A DNA stretch of 55,135 nt from Candidatus Cacconaster merdequi. GTDB lineage: Bacteria; Bacteroidota; Bacteroidia; Bacteroidales; UBA932. Location of the stretch: NCBI GenBank assembly GCA_018064345.1, contig JAGHVK010000089.1, positions 1 to 55,135 of the forward strand, given 5' to 3'. The notes under the pieces are model-generated. The model saw only the letters and a program-made list of their open reading frames with translations, searched no databases and was not told where the DNA came from. The position numbers and the translations under genes were made by a program. Below, one piece after another: positions 17,868 to 28,186 of this stretch; position 1 is the stretch's first letter; the number at the start of each line of letters is the position of its first letter.

Positions 17868-19209
17868 ATATGGCGATGATGGCGGCAGGTGCTACGTAAC
17901 GTATAAGGAAAACAATCGTCTGGAGCAGAACGGGAGGCACGCGAAGACTGCCGTCGTTCGTCAGCTCTTCACGAATGACTTTCTTTCCAAGGGCCCATCC
18001 TACGAAGATGGTAAGTAAAAGACCTCCTGCAAGCATCAGTATGTTTGCAGAGATGTAGTCGAACAAATCAAAGATATTCTTGCCGAAAACCAGGACATCG
18101 GAAAGAACACCTTGTGATAGAGAGCAGGCGGCTCCAAGAATCCAGAAAAGGAAGAAGGATATGACTACTGCCCAAGTCCTCTTCAGATGTAATTCTTCAG
18201 TCAAAAGAGCTGTCAATACTTCCAGAAGAGAAATTGATGAGGTCAGAGCGGCTATCAGCAACGAGAAGAAGAAAATAATGGCAACAGGGCCTCCGGCAGT
18301 CATTTGAGAAAAGATATGAGGGAGCGTTACGAACACGAGGCCCGGCCCTTCGGAAGGATTGATGCCGTAAGCAAATACAGCCGGCATTATGGCGCAACCG
18401 GCAAGCAGTGCGAAAATAGTATCAAAGAAGACGGTACCGGCAGAACATTTGAGCAGATTTTCTTTTCTTCCAACGTACGAGGCGTATGTGACCATTGTAC
18501 CGCAACCGAGCGAGAGAGAGAAGAATGCTTGTCCGAGAGCTTTGAGGACTGTTTCTGACGTCACCTTTGAGAAATCAGGCTTGAAAATATAATTGAGCCC
18601 CGCAGAAGATCCGGGAAGAGTTACAGCTTTCACAACGATGATTATAATCATCACAAAGAGCAAGGGCATCACTATCTTTGAGAATCGTTCTATGCCTTTT
18701 TTCACACCGACGGCAACAATCACGGCTGTCATTCCTAAGAAGAGGGTATGGAAAAGCAAAGGCTTGTAAGGATCGGTAACAAAGTTCGAAAACAATGAAG
18801 AAAGATACTCCGGATTGCTGTTTTCACCTGTAAAACTGAAAGATAATGCTTTAAGCAGATAATTGATGCTCCATCCTCCGACTACGCTGTAGAAAGAGAG
18901 AACCAGTATTGGGGCGAGAGTGCAGCAGATGCCTATCAATTTCCAGGGCTTTCCCGGTGCAAGGACTTCAAATGCTCCGTAGATGTTCTTCTGGCTCCTT
19001 CTTCCTATGATAAATTCAACCAGAATTATTGGCAGGCAAATGAAAATGGCCAGTAGAAGGTATATCGCGATGAAAGTTGCACCACCATTCTCCCCCATAA
19101 GGTAAGGGAATCTCCACAGGTTGCCAAGGCCTACTGCAGATCCGGCCATAGCCATAATTGCTGTCATCGAGCCAGCGAATGACTCTCTTTTTTCAGATAA
19201 ATCTTTCAT
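17845..19209 (-). CDS. Neurotransmitter:sodium symporter (SNF) family transporter
   Basis: The 454-residue membrane protein opens with the diagnostic first helix of the LeuT/NSS family (FAGSMTAIMAMAGSAVGLGNLWRFP region, residues 11-35), which carries Na+ and substrate-binding backbone. It continues with about ten to twelve helices. Bacterial members import amino acids such as leucine, tryptophan or tyrosine with Na+; the substrate is not predictable here. It overlaps folA by 17 bases at its start, so it is the third gene of thyA-folA-NSS, and its 3' end overlaps the EEP gene. Confidence 0.92.
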   Translation of the reverse strand: MKDLSEKRESFAGSMTAIMAMAGSAVGLGNLWRFPYLMGENGGATFIAIYLLLAIFICLPIILVEFIIGRRSQKNIYGAFEVLAPGKPWKLIGICCTLAPILVLSFYSVVGGWSINYLLKALSFSFTGENSNPEYLSSLFSNFVTDPYKPLLFHTLFLGMTAVIVAVGVKKGIERFSKIVMPLLFVMIIIIVVKAVTLPGSSAGLNYIFKPDFSKVTSETVLKALGQAFFSLSLGCGTMVTYASYVGRKENLLKCSAGTVFFDTIFALLAGCAIMPAVFAYGINPSEGPGLVFVTLPHIFSQMTAGGPVAIIFFFSLLIAALTSSISLLEVLTALLTEELHLKRTWAVVISFFLFWILGAACSLSQGVLSDVLVFGKNIFDLFDYISANILMLAGGLLLTIFVGWALGKKVIREELTNDGSLRVPPVLLQTIVFLIRYVAPAAIIAIFIFQTIS

Positions 19210-19693
19210 AGGTGAGAAACTCGAATTTCAAGTTGCTTTTTTCATCGCAGAGGATATCTCCGTGTGAGATCTCCCGCCATTTTCCGGGGTCTATTGCAGG
19301 AAAGAAAGTGTCGGCTGAATCAATGACGGTATGGACTTTTGTCAGATAGATTCTGTCAGCTCTGTCTATGGTCTGCCGGTAAAGGGTTCCTCCTCCTATG
19401 ATGAATACTTCGCCGTCGTTTTCACTTGCAGCTAAAGCGTCTTCCAGATTTGAGAAGAATTCGACATCCTCCTTCGGTTTTCCCGAACAGCTTCTGCTTA
19501 CTACTATGTTGCGTCTTCCCGGAAGCGCTTTCGCTCCGATTGAGTCCCAGGTGGCACGGCCCATAATGATTGTATGGCCCATTGTTACGCGCTTGAAGTA
19601 TTTGAAATCCTCAGCGATATGCCACGGAATACTTCCTCCGGAGCCGATCGCAAGATTGTCGGCTGCTGCACATATAAGACTCAGAGTGCTCAT
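19193..19693 (-). CDS. folA: Dihydrofolate reductase
   Basis: The enzyme reduces dihydrofolate to tetrahydrofolate with NADPH, recycling the dihydrofolate made by ThyA next door. The 166-residue product has the family N-terminus (LSLICAAADNLAIGSGGSIPWH), the active-site Asp region (AEDFKYFK), MGRATWDSIG, the dinucleotide motif FIIGGGTLY and a C-terminal FEFLTYER. I use ATG 19693 rather than the upstream start at 19729, which would run back into thyA. The gap to thyA is then 2 bases. Confidence 0.96.
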   Translation of the reverse strand: MSTLSLICAAADNLAIGSGGSIPWHIAEDFKYFKRVTMGHTIIMGRATWDSIGAKALPGRRNIVVSRSCSGKPKEDVEFFSNLEDALAASENDGEVFIIGGGTLYRQTIDRADRIYLTKVHTVIDSADTFFPAIDPGKWREISHGDILCDEKSNLKFEFLTYERFI

Positions 19694-19695
19694 TT

Positions 19696-20490
19696 CTATA
19701 CCGCTACAGGTGCTTTGATTGCCGGCCAAGGGTCGTATCCTACAAGTTCGAAATCTTCGTATTCGAAGCTGAAAATATCTTTCTTTTCCGGATTGATTTT
19801 CATTTCAGGCAAATTCCGGGGAGTCCTGGAGAGTTGAGTGGCAACTTGGTCGAAATGGTTGGTATAGATATGTGCATCACCAAGGGTGTGAACGAAAGTG
19901 CCTGGACGGAGATTACAAACCTGAGCCACCATCATTGTGAGCAGAGCGTATGATGCAATGTTGAATGGAACGCCGAGGAATACGTCACCGCTTCTCTGAT
20001 AAAGCTGGCAGGAAAGTTTTCCATCTGCGACATAGAACTGGAACAGGGAGTGGCAAGGAGGTAATGCCATCCGGTCCACTTCTGCAGGGTTCCACGCGCT
20101 GACAATGAGCCTGCGGCTGTCAGGTGTTCTGTTTATCTGGTTGATGAGGTTCGAAATCTGGTCTATCGTTTTTCCGTCCTGTGCCGGCCAGCTTCTCCAC
20201 TGATGTCCGTAGACAGGTCCGAGATCCCCGTTTTCGTCAGCCCATTCATCCCAAATGCTTACCCCGTGGTCTTTCAGATACTTGATGTTGGTGTCACCGG
20301 CAAGGAACCAGAGAAGTTCATAGATTATCGACTTCAGATGAACTTTCTTGGTAGTGAGCAAAGGAAAGCCTTCGGACAGATCAAAGCGCATCTGGTATCC
20401 GAAGACACTTTTTGTACCGGTGCCTGTCCTGTCGCTCTTGAGAATTCCGTTCTCGTTGATGAATTTCAGCAAATCTAGGTACTGCTTCAT
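19696..20490 (-). CDS. thyA: Thymidylate synthase ThyA
   Basis: ThyA makes dTMP from dUMP with methylene-tetrahydrofolate, giving dihydrofolate. The 264-residue product equals the short E. coli-type length. It shows RTGTGT near the N-terminus, the catalytic cysteine in [12 protein letters not shown], the phosphate-binding [24 protein letters not shown] and the DAHIYTNH motif. It heads the thyA-folA-NSS unit, pairing the two enzymes of the thymidylate cycle. A -7 box lies about 25 bases upstream. Confidence 0.98.
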   Translation of the reverse strand: MKQYLDLLKFINENGILKSDRTGTGTKSVFGYQMRFDLSEGFPLLTTKKVHLKSIIYELLWFLAGDTNIKYLKDHGVSIWDEWADENGDLGPVYGHQWRSWPAQDGKTIDQISNLINQINRTPDSRRLIVSAWNPAEVDRMALPPCHSLFQFYVADGKLSCQLYQRSGDVFLGVPFNIASYALLTMMVAQVCNLRPGTFVHTLGDAHIYTNHFDQVATQLSRTPRNLPEMKINPEKKDIFSFEYEDFELVGYDPWPAIKAPVAV

Positions 20491-20512
20491 ACCATAATTG
20501 TCAAATAATCAG

Positions 20513-20520
20513 CAAACTTA
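20513..20520 (-). promoter_or_regulatory. -7 element upstream of thyA
   Basis: On the minus strand this reads TAAGTTTG, a TAnnTTTG match that would start transcription about 18 bases before the thyA ATG. The -33 region is not convincing. Confidence 0.4.
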
Positions 20521-20592
20521 CAAAAAATCCTTTTTATTACGGCCATTGGAGGGAATATGATGTAAAATTGATTGTCAAGAATCTCCAAAACA

Positions 20593-20624
20593 GAAGAAGC
20601 GGTACCGTGAAGTACCGCTTCTTC
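20593..20624 (-). terminator. Hairpin terminator after secDF
   Basis: A perfect 13-bp stem (GAAGAAGCGGTAC and GTACCGCTTCTTC) with a 6-base loop lies 22 bases past the secDF stop. On the minus strand it is followed by TGTTTT, a modest U-tract. It separates secDF from the thyA unit. Confidence 0.75.
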
Positions 20625-20645
20625 AGACTCAATATTCAAAGAGTG

Positions 20646-23600
20646 CTATTTTGAAGCCTTTTGTGATTTCTGAATTTTCTTGCGGTTCAAGTCGTACATG
20701 ATAGGAGTACCGATGAAGATTGAAGCATAAGTACCTACACATACACCGAGTGCAAGAGAAACTGAGAATCCGCGAATGCTTTCACCACCGAATATCGCGA
20801 TTGCAACGAGTACAAGCAACGTAGTGAGAGATGTGTTGATTGTACGTGACAGAGTAGCATTCAACGCTTCGTTGATGTTCTGCTCGAGAGGACGTTTCGG
20901 GAAGAGGGTCTTGTATTCACGGATACGGTCGAAGATAACCACGTTGTCGTTGATTGAATAACCGATGATTGTCAATACCGCAGCAATGAATGTCTGGTCA
21001 ACGTCAAGAGTGAAAGGAAGGATACCGCTGAAGATAGAGTAGAAACCAATCACGATTATAGAGTTGTGTACCAAAGATGACACACCGCCGAGACCCCAGG
21101 TCCAGTTCTTGAATCGGATGGCAATGTATCCGAAGATTGCGATGAGGGCAAGGATGACTGCGATGACAGCGTCACGCTGCATTTCGCTTGCGATTGATGC
21201 ATCAACGCGGTCTGAACTTACGATACCGTTAGGATTTTCAAGAGTTGAGGTGAAGTCTGCAAGTGTCAAAGGAGTCGAGAATTTGTCCTTCAAAGCGTTG
21301 TAGAGTTTTGCCTCGATTTCGTGGTCAACTTCAACACTCTGCTCGTTTACGCGATACTTGGTTGTGATACGCATCTGTGATGCACCACCGAACTGCTTGA
21401 CTTCAGCAGCTTCGCCGAATTCTTCAAGAGTTGCTGCGCGAACCTCTTCAGGAGTGGTAGGCTGGTCAAAGCGGACGGTATATGTACGGCCACCGCTGAA
21501 ATCCACACCAAGGCTGAAACCCTTTGTGAAGATTGAAACGAGGCAGATGAGACATACGACACCTGAAACGATGTATGACACCTTTCTTCCCTTAATGAAA
21601 TTGATGTGGGTATGCTGCAGGAATTCGCGTGTAGCAGGGCTGTCGAAGGTGATGTTCTTGTTGCGTTTCAGACGGCTTTCGAATATCAGTCTTGTGATGA
21701 AGATTGAAGTGAGTACTGAGGTGATGATACCTATTACCAGTACGGCAGCGAATCCCTTCACTGAACCTGAACCGAATATGTAGAGGATGATACCGGTGAT
21801 GATTGTTGTTATCTGACCGTCGAGGATTGCGCTGTAGGCATTCTTGTAACCGTCGCTGATAGCGAGACGGAGAGCCTTGCCGGCGCGGAGTTCTTCCTTG
21901 ACACGCTCATAGATGATAACGTTCGCATCCACGGCCATACCCATAGTGAGCACGAGACCTGCAATACCTGAAAGTGTGAGCACTGCACCGAATGATGCGA
22001 GTGAACCGAACAGGAAGAGAACGTTGCACAGGAGTGCGATATCAGCAGCGAAACCTGCCCTGCGGTAGAATACCAGCATATAGATGAGGACAAGCAGGAA
22101 GGCGATTGCAAATGAAATCATACCCTTCTTGATTGATATGCTACCGAGTGAAGGACCTACGACCTGTTCCTGGACGATGCGTGCAGGAGTAGAGAGCTTA
22201 CCTGACTTGAGGACGGTTGCAAGGTCATCAGCTTCACTCTGGGTGAAGTTACCGGTAATCGAGCTGACGCCTGAAATCTTGTTCTGGACATTAGGATATG
22301 AGTAAACCTGACCGTCCATAACGATTGCTATCTGCTTTCCGATGTTCTGTTCAGTAATCACTTCCCACTTGGCTGCTCCGGTGCTGTTCATTGTCATACT
22401 TACCTCAGCAGCTGAGTTGATCTGGTTGTAGTTTACTCTTGCTGATGTGATTACACCACCGTCAAGCACTGCACCCTTGCCAGCTATGCTTTTGAGAGCA
22501 ACGAGTTCGAAATAGGTGTCAGGAGTTACACCGTTACCGTTGAAAGCCTTGAAACTCCAAGCTGGAACGAAGTCAGCCGGGAAAGCGGCCTTGCTGTTTG
22601 CAATCCAGGCATTGATCTGGGCTGTATCACGGTAATGTGCGAGACCGAGGCAGGCACCGTTACCACCGAATGGCTGGAGTTTGCTGAATAGAGGGTTGGC
22701 TTTTGCTATAGCTTCAGCATTGGCATCCTGCTGTGCTGCATCAAGCTGTGCTTCGAGTGAAGTTGAATCGGTTGCGGATTCTTCAACGTTTTCAGCGGCT
22801 TCCCCTTCAGTTTCAGCAGAAGCGATGGCTTCGTTCTGAAGACGGATCTCTTCATTGAGTTCCTGAAGGAACGGAGCGATTTCCTGATAGTTATAGGTCT
22901 GCCAGAATTCGAGGGATGCTGTTCCCTGGAGAAGTTTGCGGACACGTTCAGGTTCCTTGACACCAGGAAGCTCCACAAGGATTCGTCCTGTGCGTGCAAT
23001 CTTCTGGATGTTTGGCTGTGCCACACCGAACTGGTTCACACGGCGTTCAACCACATTGTATGCATTGTCGATGGCGCTTTCAGCTTCCTTTTTGAGAAGT
23101 TCAATGATTTCTTCGTTGGTAGCCTTTGCCTTGCTCTTCACGTCACCGCTGAGTTTGTCGAGGTCAATGTCGAATGAAAGCCTCTGGTTAGGGGCTATCT
23201 GCTCCCACTCCTGAGCGAAGAGAGTGATGAAGTCCTCGTGAGACTGTTCTGCTTTTGCGCGGGCATCGGCCATCGCCTGATTGAACTGGTCGGTGGTCTT
23301 TGTACGGGCGCAGGAGCGTACAAGGTCTGCAAGGTCGAGCTGAAGGGTGATGTTCATACCGCCCTTGAGGTCAAGACCGAGATTCAACTCCTTCTCCTTG
23401 ACATCTTTGTAAGTGTAAGAAAAATAAACTTTCTCGTTTGCTACGCTGTCAAGATAAATCTTGTTGGCTGAAGTGCGGACTGAATCAAGGAAAAATGCCT
23501 TGTCAAGATCTTTCACCTCGGCAAACGAATCTTTCTGCTGCTCGGCCGTAACGACTTGTTCGGCATACTTGGCAGCCTTGTTTTCCTGGATTGCGGTTAT

Positions 23601-23678
23601 TCCTGTGAAGGAAAGTTGGAACACGCAAGCCAGACCGATCAGAATGGCCACAAATGTGATGGCGCCTTTACTTTGCAT
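20646..23678 (-). CDS. secDF: Fused protein translocase subunit SecDF
   Basis: SecDF is a proton-driven RND-type accessory of SecYEG that pulls exported proteins through the membrane on the periplasmic side. The 1010-residue protein carries SecD in the first two-thirds (first helix, LGLDLKGGMNITLQ motif near residue 98, P1 head, then a six-helix block from about residue 520) and SecF at the end (GVDFSGGRTYTVRF near 720, second helix block to the C-terminus). The single-chain form is usual in Bacteroidetes. An acidic, Ala-rich low-complexity insert lies at about residues 285-330. It is monocistronic. Confidence 0.97.
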   Translation of the reverse strand: MQSKGAITFVAILIGLACVFQLSFTGITAIQENKAAKYAEQVVTAEQQKDSFAEVKDLDKAFFLDSVRTSANKIYLDSVANEKVYFSYTYKDVKEKELNLGLDLKGGMNITLQLDLADLVRSCARTKTTDQFNQAMADARAKAEQSHEDFITLFAQEWEQIAPNQRLSFDIDLDKLSGDVKSKAKATNEEIIELLKKEAESAIDNAYNVVERRVNQFGVAQPNIQKIARTGRILVELPGVKEPERVRKLLQGTASLEFWQTYNYQEIAPFLQELNEEIRLQNEAIASAETEGEAAENVEESATDSTSLEAQLDAAQQDANAEAIAKANPLFSKLQPFGGNGACLGLAHYRDTAQINAWIANSKAAFPADFVPAWSFKAFNGNGVTPDTYFELVALKSIAGKGAVLDGGVITSARVNYNQINSAAEVSMTMNSTGAAKWEVITEQNIGKQIAIVMDGQVYSYPNVQNKISGVSSITGNFTQSEADDLATVLKSGKLSTPARIVQEQVVGPSLGSISIKKGMISFAIAFLLVLIYMLVFYRRAGFAADIALLCNVLFLFGSLASFGAVLTLSGIAGLVLTMGMAVDANVIIYERVKEELRAGKALRLAISDGYKNAYSAILDGQITTIITGIILYIFGSGSVKGFAAVLVIGIITSVLTSIFITRLIFESRLKRNKNITFDSPATREFLQHTHINFIKGRKVSYIVSGVVCLICLVSIFTKGFSLGVDFSGGRTYTVRFDQPTTPEEVRAATLEEFGEAAEVKQFGGASQMRITTKYRVNEQSVEVDHEIEAKLYNALKDKFSTPLTLADFTSTLENPNGIVSSDRVDASIASEMQRDAVIAVILALIAIFGYIAIRFKNWTWGLGGVSSLVHNSIIVIGFYSIFSGILPFTLDVDQTFIAAVLTIIGYSINDNVVIFDRIREYKTLFPKRPLEQNINEALNATLSRTINTSLTTLLVLVAIAIFGGESIRGFSVSLALGVCVGTYASIFIGTPIMYDLNRKKIQKSQKASK

Positions 23679-23734
23679 ATGTCAGTAATTTAGATTAATA
23701 TTATTTCAAAGGATATTACTTCGAAAATAGTTTG

Positions 23735-23742
23735 CAAAAATA
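23735..23742 (-). promoter_or_regulatory. -7 element upstream of secDF
   Basis: The minus strand reads TATTTTTG here, an exact TAnnTTTG box that would give a leader of about 50 bases before the secDF ATG. No clear -33 element is seen. Confidence 0.4.
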
Positions 23743-23838
23743 CAATTTTTTTCATTAAAACATTAGAATCATCCCTTAAAATAATTTGGTTTGACCGATA
23801 AACTGAAGTTCCAAGTATGAATATTGCCTCATTTTTGC

Positions 23839-23846
23839 TATTTTTG
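23839..23846 (+). promoter_or_regulatory. -7 element upstream of the PD40 gene
   Basis: TATTTTTG is an exact -7 box, 26 bases before ATG 23872. Its position rules against the upstream TTG at 23824 as the start codon, because that would lie before the transcript begins. Confidence 0.45.
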
Positions 23847-23871
23847 TTACCATATTCGATTGCAACTAAAT

Positions 23872-25104
23872 ATGAGACACGCATCAGGCGCCATATTCTT
23901 ACTTTCACTGATTTGTTTGACCTGTGTCCGGTCCGTGGCACAGAATCTTGATGATGTTGTAAGACTCCACTCCGAGTACCGTTTCTCCGAAGCTTTGGAA
24001 AAGTGTGAGAAACTGCTTTCTTCATCAGCTTCCAAGGAGGAGAAGGAGAATATTTTCAAGCAGATGCTGCTTTCAGAAAACGGGCAGTCGATGCTGCAGT
24101 TTTCCTGCGAACCTCGGGTTTTGGCAAAGAAGACGGTTCCCCGTAAAGATTTTTTCCTTTGGTACAGTCACCTCTCGGAAAAGGGATGGACTGCTGACGG
24201 CAACTGGTTTCCGCACAATGCAGAAAGGTACTATTATTCGGAAGAGGGAGACATATTCACTACCTTCAGAAAAGATTCGCTCGAGTGGAGCGCACCTGTG
24301 CCGCCGGTTCAGGATATGAATTCGAAAGGGACGGAGATATTCCCGTTCGTATCTCCTGACGGCAAGGAACTGTTCTTTTCGTCAGACGGTCTTTTCGGGA
24401 TGGGCGGTTTCGATATATTTGTATCCCGTTGGGATGATGAAGGAGGCAAGTGGGGTCCTGTCCAGAATATGGGCTTCCCGTTCTCTTCAGTCAAGGATGA
24501 CCTGCTGTTCACGTATACTCCGGACAATAACTATATTGTATTTGCATCGAACAGGGAGTGCGGCCCGGAGAATGTCGTGATATATGTAGTCAAATATGAG
24601 AATTATCTCAGGAAAATGATTCCTGAAAGTGAGGCAAAGTCGGTAGCTTCGCTTCCTCTTTCCTCTTCTGATGGCGGAAAGTATGAATTTGTGAAACATT
24701 CATTCGGGGAGAGGCCATCTCTTGCGATGGAGGTTGTCGAACCTGAGATCGACTATACTTTCCGTAGTGGAAAAGAATCGTTCATCGTTCCTGACAATAC
24801 TCTTCCAAAAGGAATCGTTTATCAGGTGAGGATTTATGTCACGACTTCAAAAGTGAAACAAAACCAGCTCAAAGGGTTCAGCCCTGTCTTTGAAGTGCGT
24901 CAGAAAACAGGCAAATACATCTATTACGTGGGGCTCTTCCGTACATACAGCGAGGTTTCATCTGCGTTGAAGCAGGTGAAAGCCAAGATTCCCGGAGCTT
25001 ATGCAGTCGCCTGGCAGGACGGCAAGAGCATAACCGTCCAAAAGGCAAAGGAACTTGAATCAAAGATCAAGGTTGTCGAAGAGCAGGTCAGGATAGTGGA
25101 ATAA
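23872..25104 (+). CDS. Secreted PD40 beta-propeller protein with SPOR-like C-terminus
   Basis: The 410-residue protein has a signal peptide ending at SVAQ (residue 24), a helical stretch (about 25-70), and WD40-like PD40 repeats (TEIFPFVSPDGKELFFSSDG, then LLFTYTPDNNYIVFASNRE). The C-terminal region of about 75 residues (VYQVRIYVTTSKVK...YYVGLFRTYSEVSSALKQVK) resembles SPOR domains, which bind denuded peptidoglycan. PD40 plus a peptidoglycan-binding end suggests a periplasmic cell-envelope protein, perhaps linked to OmpA/PorE-type complexes; that is inference. It ends 4 bases from the convergent DUF2723 gene. Confidence 0.65.
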   Translation: MRHASGAIFLLSLICLTCVRSVAQNLDDVVRLHSEYRFSEALEKCEKLLSSSASKEEKENIFKQMLLSENGQSMLQFSCEPRVLAKKTVPRKDFFLWYSHLSEKGWTADGNWFPHNAERYYYSEEGDIFTTFRKDSLEWSAPVPPVQDMNSKGTEIFPFVSPDGKELFFSSDGLFGMGGFDIFVSRWDDEGGKWGPVQNMGFPFSSVKDDLLFTYTPDNNYIVFASNRECGPENVVIYVVKYENYLRKMIPESEAKSVASLPLSSSDGGKYEFVKHSFGERPSLAMEVVEPEIDYTFRSGKESFIVPDNTLPKGIVYQVRIYVTTSKVKQNQLKGFSPVFEVRQKTGKYIYYVGLFRTYSEVSSALKQVKAKIPGAYAVAWQDGKSITVQKAKELESKIKVVEEQVRIVE

Positions 25105-25108
25105 ACGC

Positions 25109-28100
25109 CTACAAGTTGTCAATCTTTGCCTGAAGTCTGTCGGCCAGTTCCTTTTCCCCTCTATTCTCGCATATACGCACCATATAGAAGTAAAGCTGTA
25201 CCGTAGTTTCGGAATATTTGGCAGACAGGACATCGTTCTCGCCCGGTCCGACAGAGGTGGAGAAGAATAACATCGCATCAATGCATTCATCAGCGAATTT
25301 TTCGGCAAGGTCCGCTGCCTTTTCCTTTTCCCCTAAGATAAGATAACTCTCGAATATTGAGAGAAGAGCCCATTCGTTCATACTGCGCAGCGATGCCAGA
25401 TTGTACGGAAAGTTCTTCTGTGGGAGGACTTCCATACATTTGTCCAGAAGCTGGATAGCCTTGTCTTTCTTTCCGTTGTCAATCAATGCATTTGCTGTTT
25501 CGGCAAAGATATCCCTGATCGGGGAGACGGCGCAGAAAGTATAAATGTTCTGATAATCCACGTAGATGGTGGTATCCTTGAGGGAATCGAAGCGGTAAAC
25601 GTTCATCAGCCTGTCATACATCTCATCTTCATCTATCAGGATGTCTTCATCTTCCATCTTTTCCACAGGAATCAGCTTGTAGGAGAATCCTTCAGAAAGA
25701 AGATAGTTGTCAAGTCCGAGTTTCGTCTCGCCCCTTGAAACGAAATACAGAGGTTTCGACCAGTCGTAATTGGCGAGGAAATCAAGCATTATGAGGTCGA
25801 ATTTTGAAAGATGGTCTTCCTTGATGTTGATGACTATGCTGTCAAGGATTCTGTCCTGATATTTCTCCGGGACAATGCCGTTGCGTATGACGTTCTCCTT
25901 GTTGACAGGAACGATGAGAGTATGTGATGGGATGTAGTCAGATCCTTTGGTAGTGACATACTTCGGATTCTTGAACACGTTGATGGCATCCGACGCGAGG
26001 ATAGGGTAATCCACAGCATCGACCACAGGAACGAAGTCATTCGTACCGTAAAGATACTGCCTGCGAGGGATACTCAGCACAAGAGGATCCGAATCATAGA
26101 ATTTCTGCTGCATCTGGTCTATGTACCAATCAGTTCCAAGCAGTGATGAATTGACTATCCTGATATCGGTGCGAATCTCCTCAACTTCCTGTGCATACCA
26201 CAGAGGGAAGGTGTCATTGTCTCCGTGAGTGACAAGTATGCCGTTCTTGTCCACTGAGGTAAGATAGTTGTATGCAAGGTCTCTTGCAGTATAGCGTCCG
26301 CTGCGGTCGTGGTCATCCCAGTTCTCGCACCCCATGATAACGGGTATTACGAGTCCGAGAGCCGTTGCCGCTGATGCTACCCCGATACTGTTCTCTTTTT
26401 TCAAAAGATTTTCGAACCAGTCCTGTAGTGCGAGTACGCCAAGGCCTATCCACAGTGCGAAGACGTAGAACGAGCCTGCGTAAGCATAATCTCTTTCTCT
26501 TACCTGATACGGAGTCTGGTTGAGATATACGACAATCGCCAGACCGGTCAGAAGGAAAAGGAGGCCTGTCACCCAGCTGTTCCGACTGTCGTGCTTGATC
26601 TGGAAGAACAGACCGATCAGACCGAGAATAAAAGGAAGGAAGAAATAATGGTTCTTTCCCTTGTTGTTGACGAAAATGTCAGGTCCTTCGCTCTGATCTC
26701 CGAGCCTCAGTTTGTCAAGGAATGTGATACCGCTCTCCCAGTTGCCGGAGATGAGGTCTCCAGGAACCTGGCCATGGAAGTCATTCTGACGTCCTACAAA
26801 ATTCCACATGAAATAGCGGACGTACATATAGTTCACCTGATAGTCGAAGAAAAACTTCAGATTATCCTTGAACGCAGGCATCTGTATGTTCTGAGGCTGT
26901 CCGTACAGAACGGCTCTCTTTGTCTTGTAGGAATCGCAGTATGACTTGTAGAAATTGATGTATCTCTGGTCGTTGCCGTTCCACATCCTCGGGAAGAGCA
27001 TCTTGACGGAAGAAGGGTAGGTTGCATCCACGTTCGATGCCTTGAAGTATTTGCCGTCAAGAGGAGTGTAATAGTCCTTTTCCTTGATTTCGTATGGTGA
27101 GAGGAATGACTGTCCGTAAAGCAATGGACTGCTCCCGTACTGTTCTCTGCCGAGATACCTTATGAGTGTGTATGGATTGTCAGGCTGGTATTCGTTGGTA
27201 GGAGTACCTGCGCAGGAACGTATCATTGATATGGCGAAAAGAGAGTACCCGATCACTATCGACGTAAAGCAGAGCAGGATGGTGTGGAGTGCAGCCTTAT
27301 CTTTCCTGCGGCAGATTTTCAGGCCGAGGAAACACAATGCCAGGAAGAGAACCATGAAGACTGTCGCTCCCACGTTGAACTTCGCTCCGAATCCGTTTAC
27401 GAAGATTCTGTCGAAGAATGCGGCCAGATGCGGAAGATAAGGGATGATGCCGAAAAGTATTACGGCAAGGATGACACCGGAAACGCAAAGGATGCCGAAT
27501 GATTTCTTGACAGATATGTTTTCCGGATGTTTCTTGTAGTAATAAATGAACACTATCGCCGGAACGGTCAGGAGATTGAGCAGGTGCACACCTATCGATA
27601 TGCCCATAAGGAAGCAGATGAGGACGAGCCACCTGTTCGCATATTGCCTGTCCGACTGCTCTTCCCACTTGAGGATGGCCCAGAATACGACGGCTGTGAA
27701 AAGTGAAGACATCGCATATACTTCGCCTTCCACAGCGGAGAACCAGAATGTATCCGAGAAGCAATATGCAAGGGCTCCGACCACTCCTGCTCCGAAAAGA
27801 GCGATGGCATTTCCTTTCGTCATCTCCTTTTTCCTTATCTGCATTATCCTGCGTCCGAAATGGACGATTGAAAGGTAAAGGAAGAAAATGGTAAGACCCG
27901 AGCACAGGGCGCTCAAGGAATTCACTGCCATAGCAGCGTGCTCCTTGTCGGTGAACATTGTGAAGAGTCTTGCGAAAAGATTGAATGCCGGGTTGCCGGG
28001 TGCATGTCCTACCTCCAGTTTGTAAGATGAGGCTATGAATTCGCCGCAGTCCCAAAAACTGGTGGTCGGCTCTATTGTTGCAAGATATACGGTGGATGCA

Positions 28101-28159
28101 AAAGCGAGGACTACAATCGAAACGATATGGTTTATCCTGTCGAACAAATTTTTCTCCAT
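25109..28159 (-). CDS. DUF2723 integral membrane protein, glycosyltransferase-like
   Basis: The 1016-residue protein has the DUF2723 signature near the N-terminus: a first helix, then ATIEPTTSFWDCGEFIASSY and GHAPGNP. The acidic residues match the catalytic Asp/Glu position of GT-C protein mannosyltransferases. About ten membrane helices follow to residue 600, then a soluble domain with TPR-like helices. Relatives are thought to O-glycosylate secreted proteins from a polyprenyl-linked sugar, but direct proof is limited. The start is ATG 28159; an upstream frame to 28189 would overlap the -7 box. Confidence 0.8.
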   Translation of the reverse strand: MEKNLFDRINHIVSIVVLAFASTVYLATIEPTTSFWDCGEFIASSYKLEVGHAPGNPAFNLFARLFTMFTDKEHAAMAVNSLSALCSGLTIFFLYLSIVHFGRRIMQIRKKEMTKGNAIALFGAGVVGALAYCFSDTFWFSAVEGEVYAMSSLFTAVVFWAILKWEEQSDRQYANRWLVLICFLMGISIGVHLLNLLTVPAIVFIYYYKKHPENISVKKSFGILCVSGVILAVILFGIIPYLPHLAAFFDRIFVNGFGAKFNVGATVFMVLFLALCFLGLKICRRKDKAALHTILLCFTSIVIGYSLFAISMIRSCAGTPTNEYQPDNPYTLIRYLGREQYGSSPLLYGQSFLSPYEIKEKDYYTPLDGKYFKASNVDATYPSSVKMLFPRMWNGNDQRYINFYKSYCDSYKTKRAVLYGQPQNIQMPAFKDNLKFFFDYQVNYMYVRYFMWNFVGRQNDFHGQVPGDLISGNWESGITFLDKLRLGDQSEGPDIFVNNKGKNHYFFLPFILGLIGLFFQIKHDSRNSWVTGLLFLLTGLAIVVYLNQTPYQVRERDYAYAGSFYVFALWIGLGVLALQDWFENLLKKENSIGVASAATALGLVIPVIMGCENWDDHDRSGRYTARDLAYNYLTSVDKNGILVTHGDNDTFPLWYAQEVEEIRTDIRIVNSSLLGTDWYIDQMQQKFYDSDPLVLSIPRRQYLYGTNDFVPVVDAVDYPILASDAINVFKNPKYVTTKGSDYIPSHTLIVPVNKENVIRNGIVPEKYQDRILDSIVINIKEDHLSKFDLIMLDFLANYDWSKPLYFVSRGETKLGLDNYLLSEGFSYKLIPVEKMEDEDILIDEDEMYDRLMNVYRFDSLKDTTIYVDYQNIYTFCAVSPIRDIFAETANALIDNGKKDKAIQLLDKCMEVLPQKNFPYNLASLRSMNEWALLSIFESYLILGEKEKAADLAEKFADECIDAMLFFSTSVGPGENDVLSAKYSETTVQLYFYMVRICENRGEKELADRLQAKIDNL

Positions 28160-28186
28160 TGTGCGATACTTTCCTTTTGAAAACAA

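Noticed and set aside
23824-23871. TTG at 23824 as the PD40 gene start
   Set aside because: It lies upstream of the -7 box at 23839-23846, and the signal peptide begins at ATG 23872.
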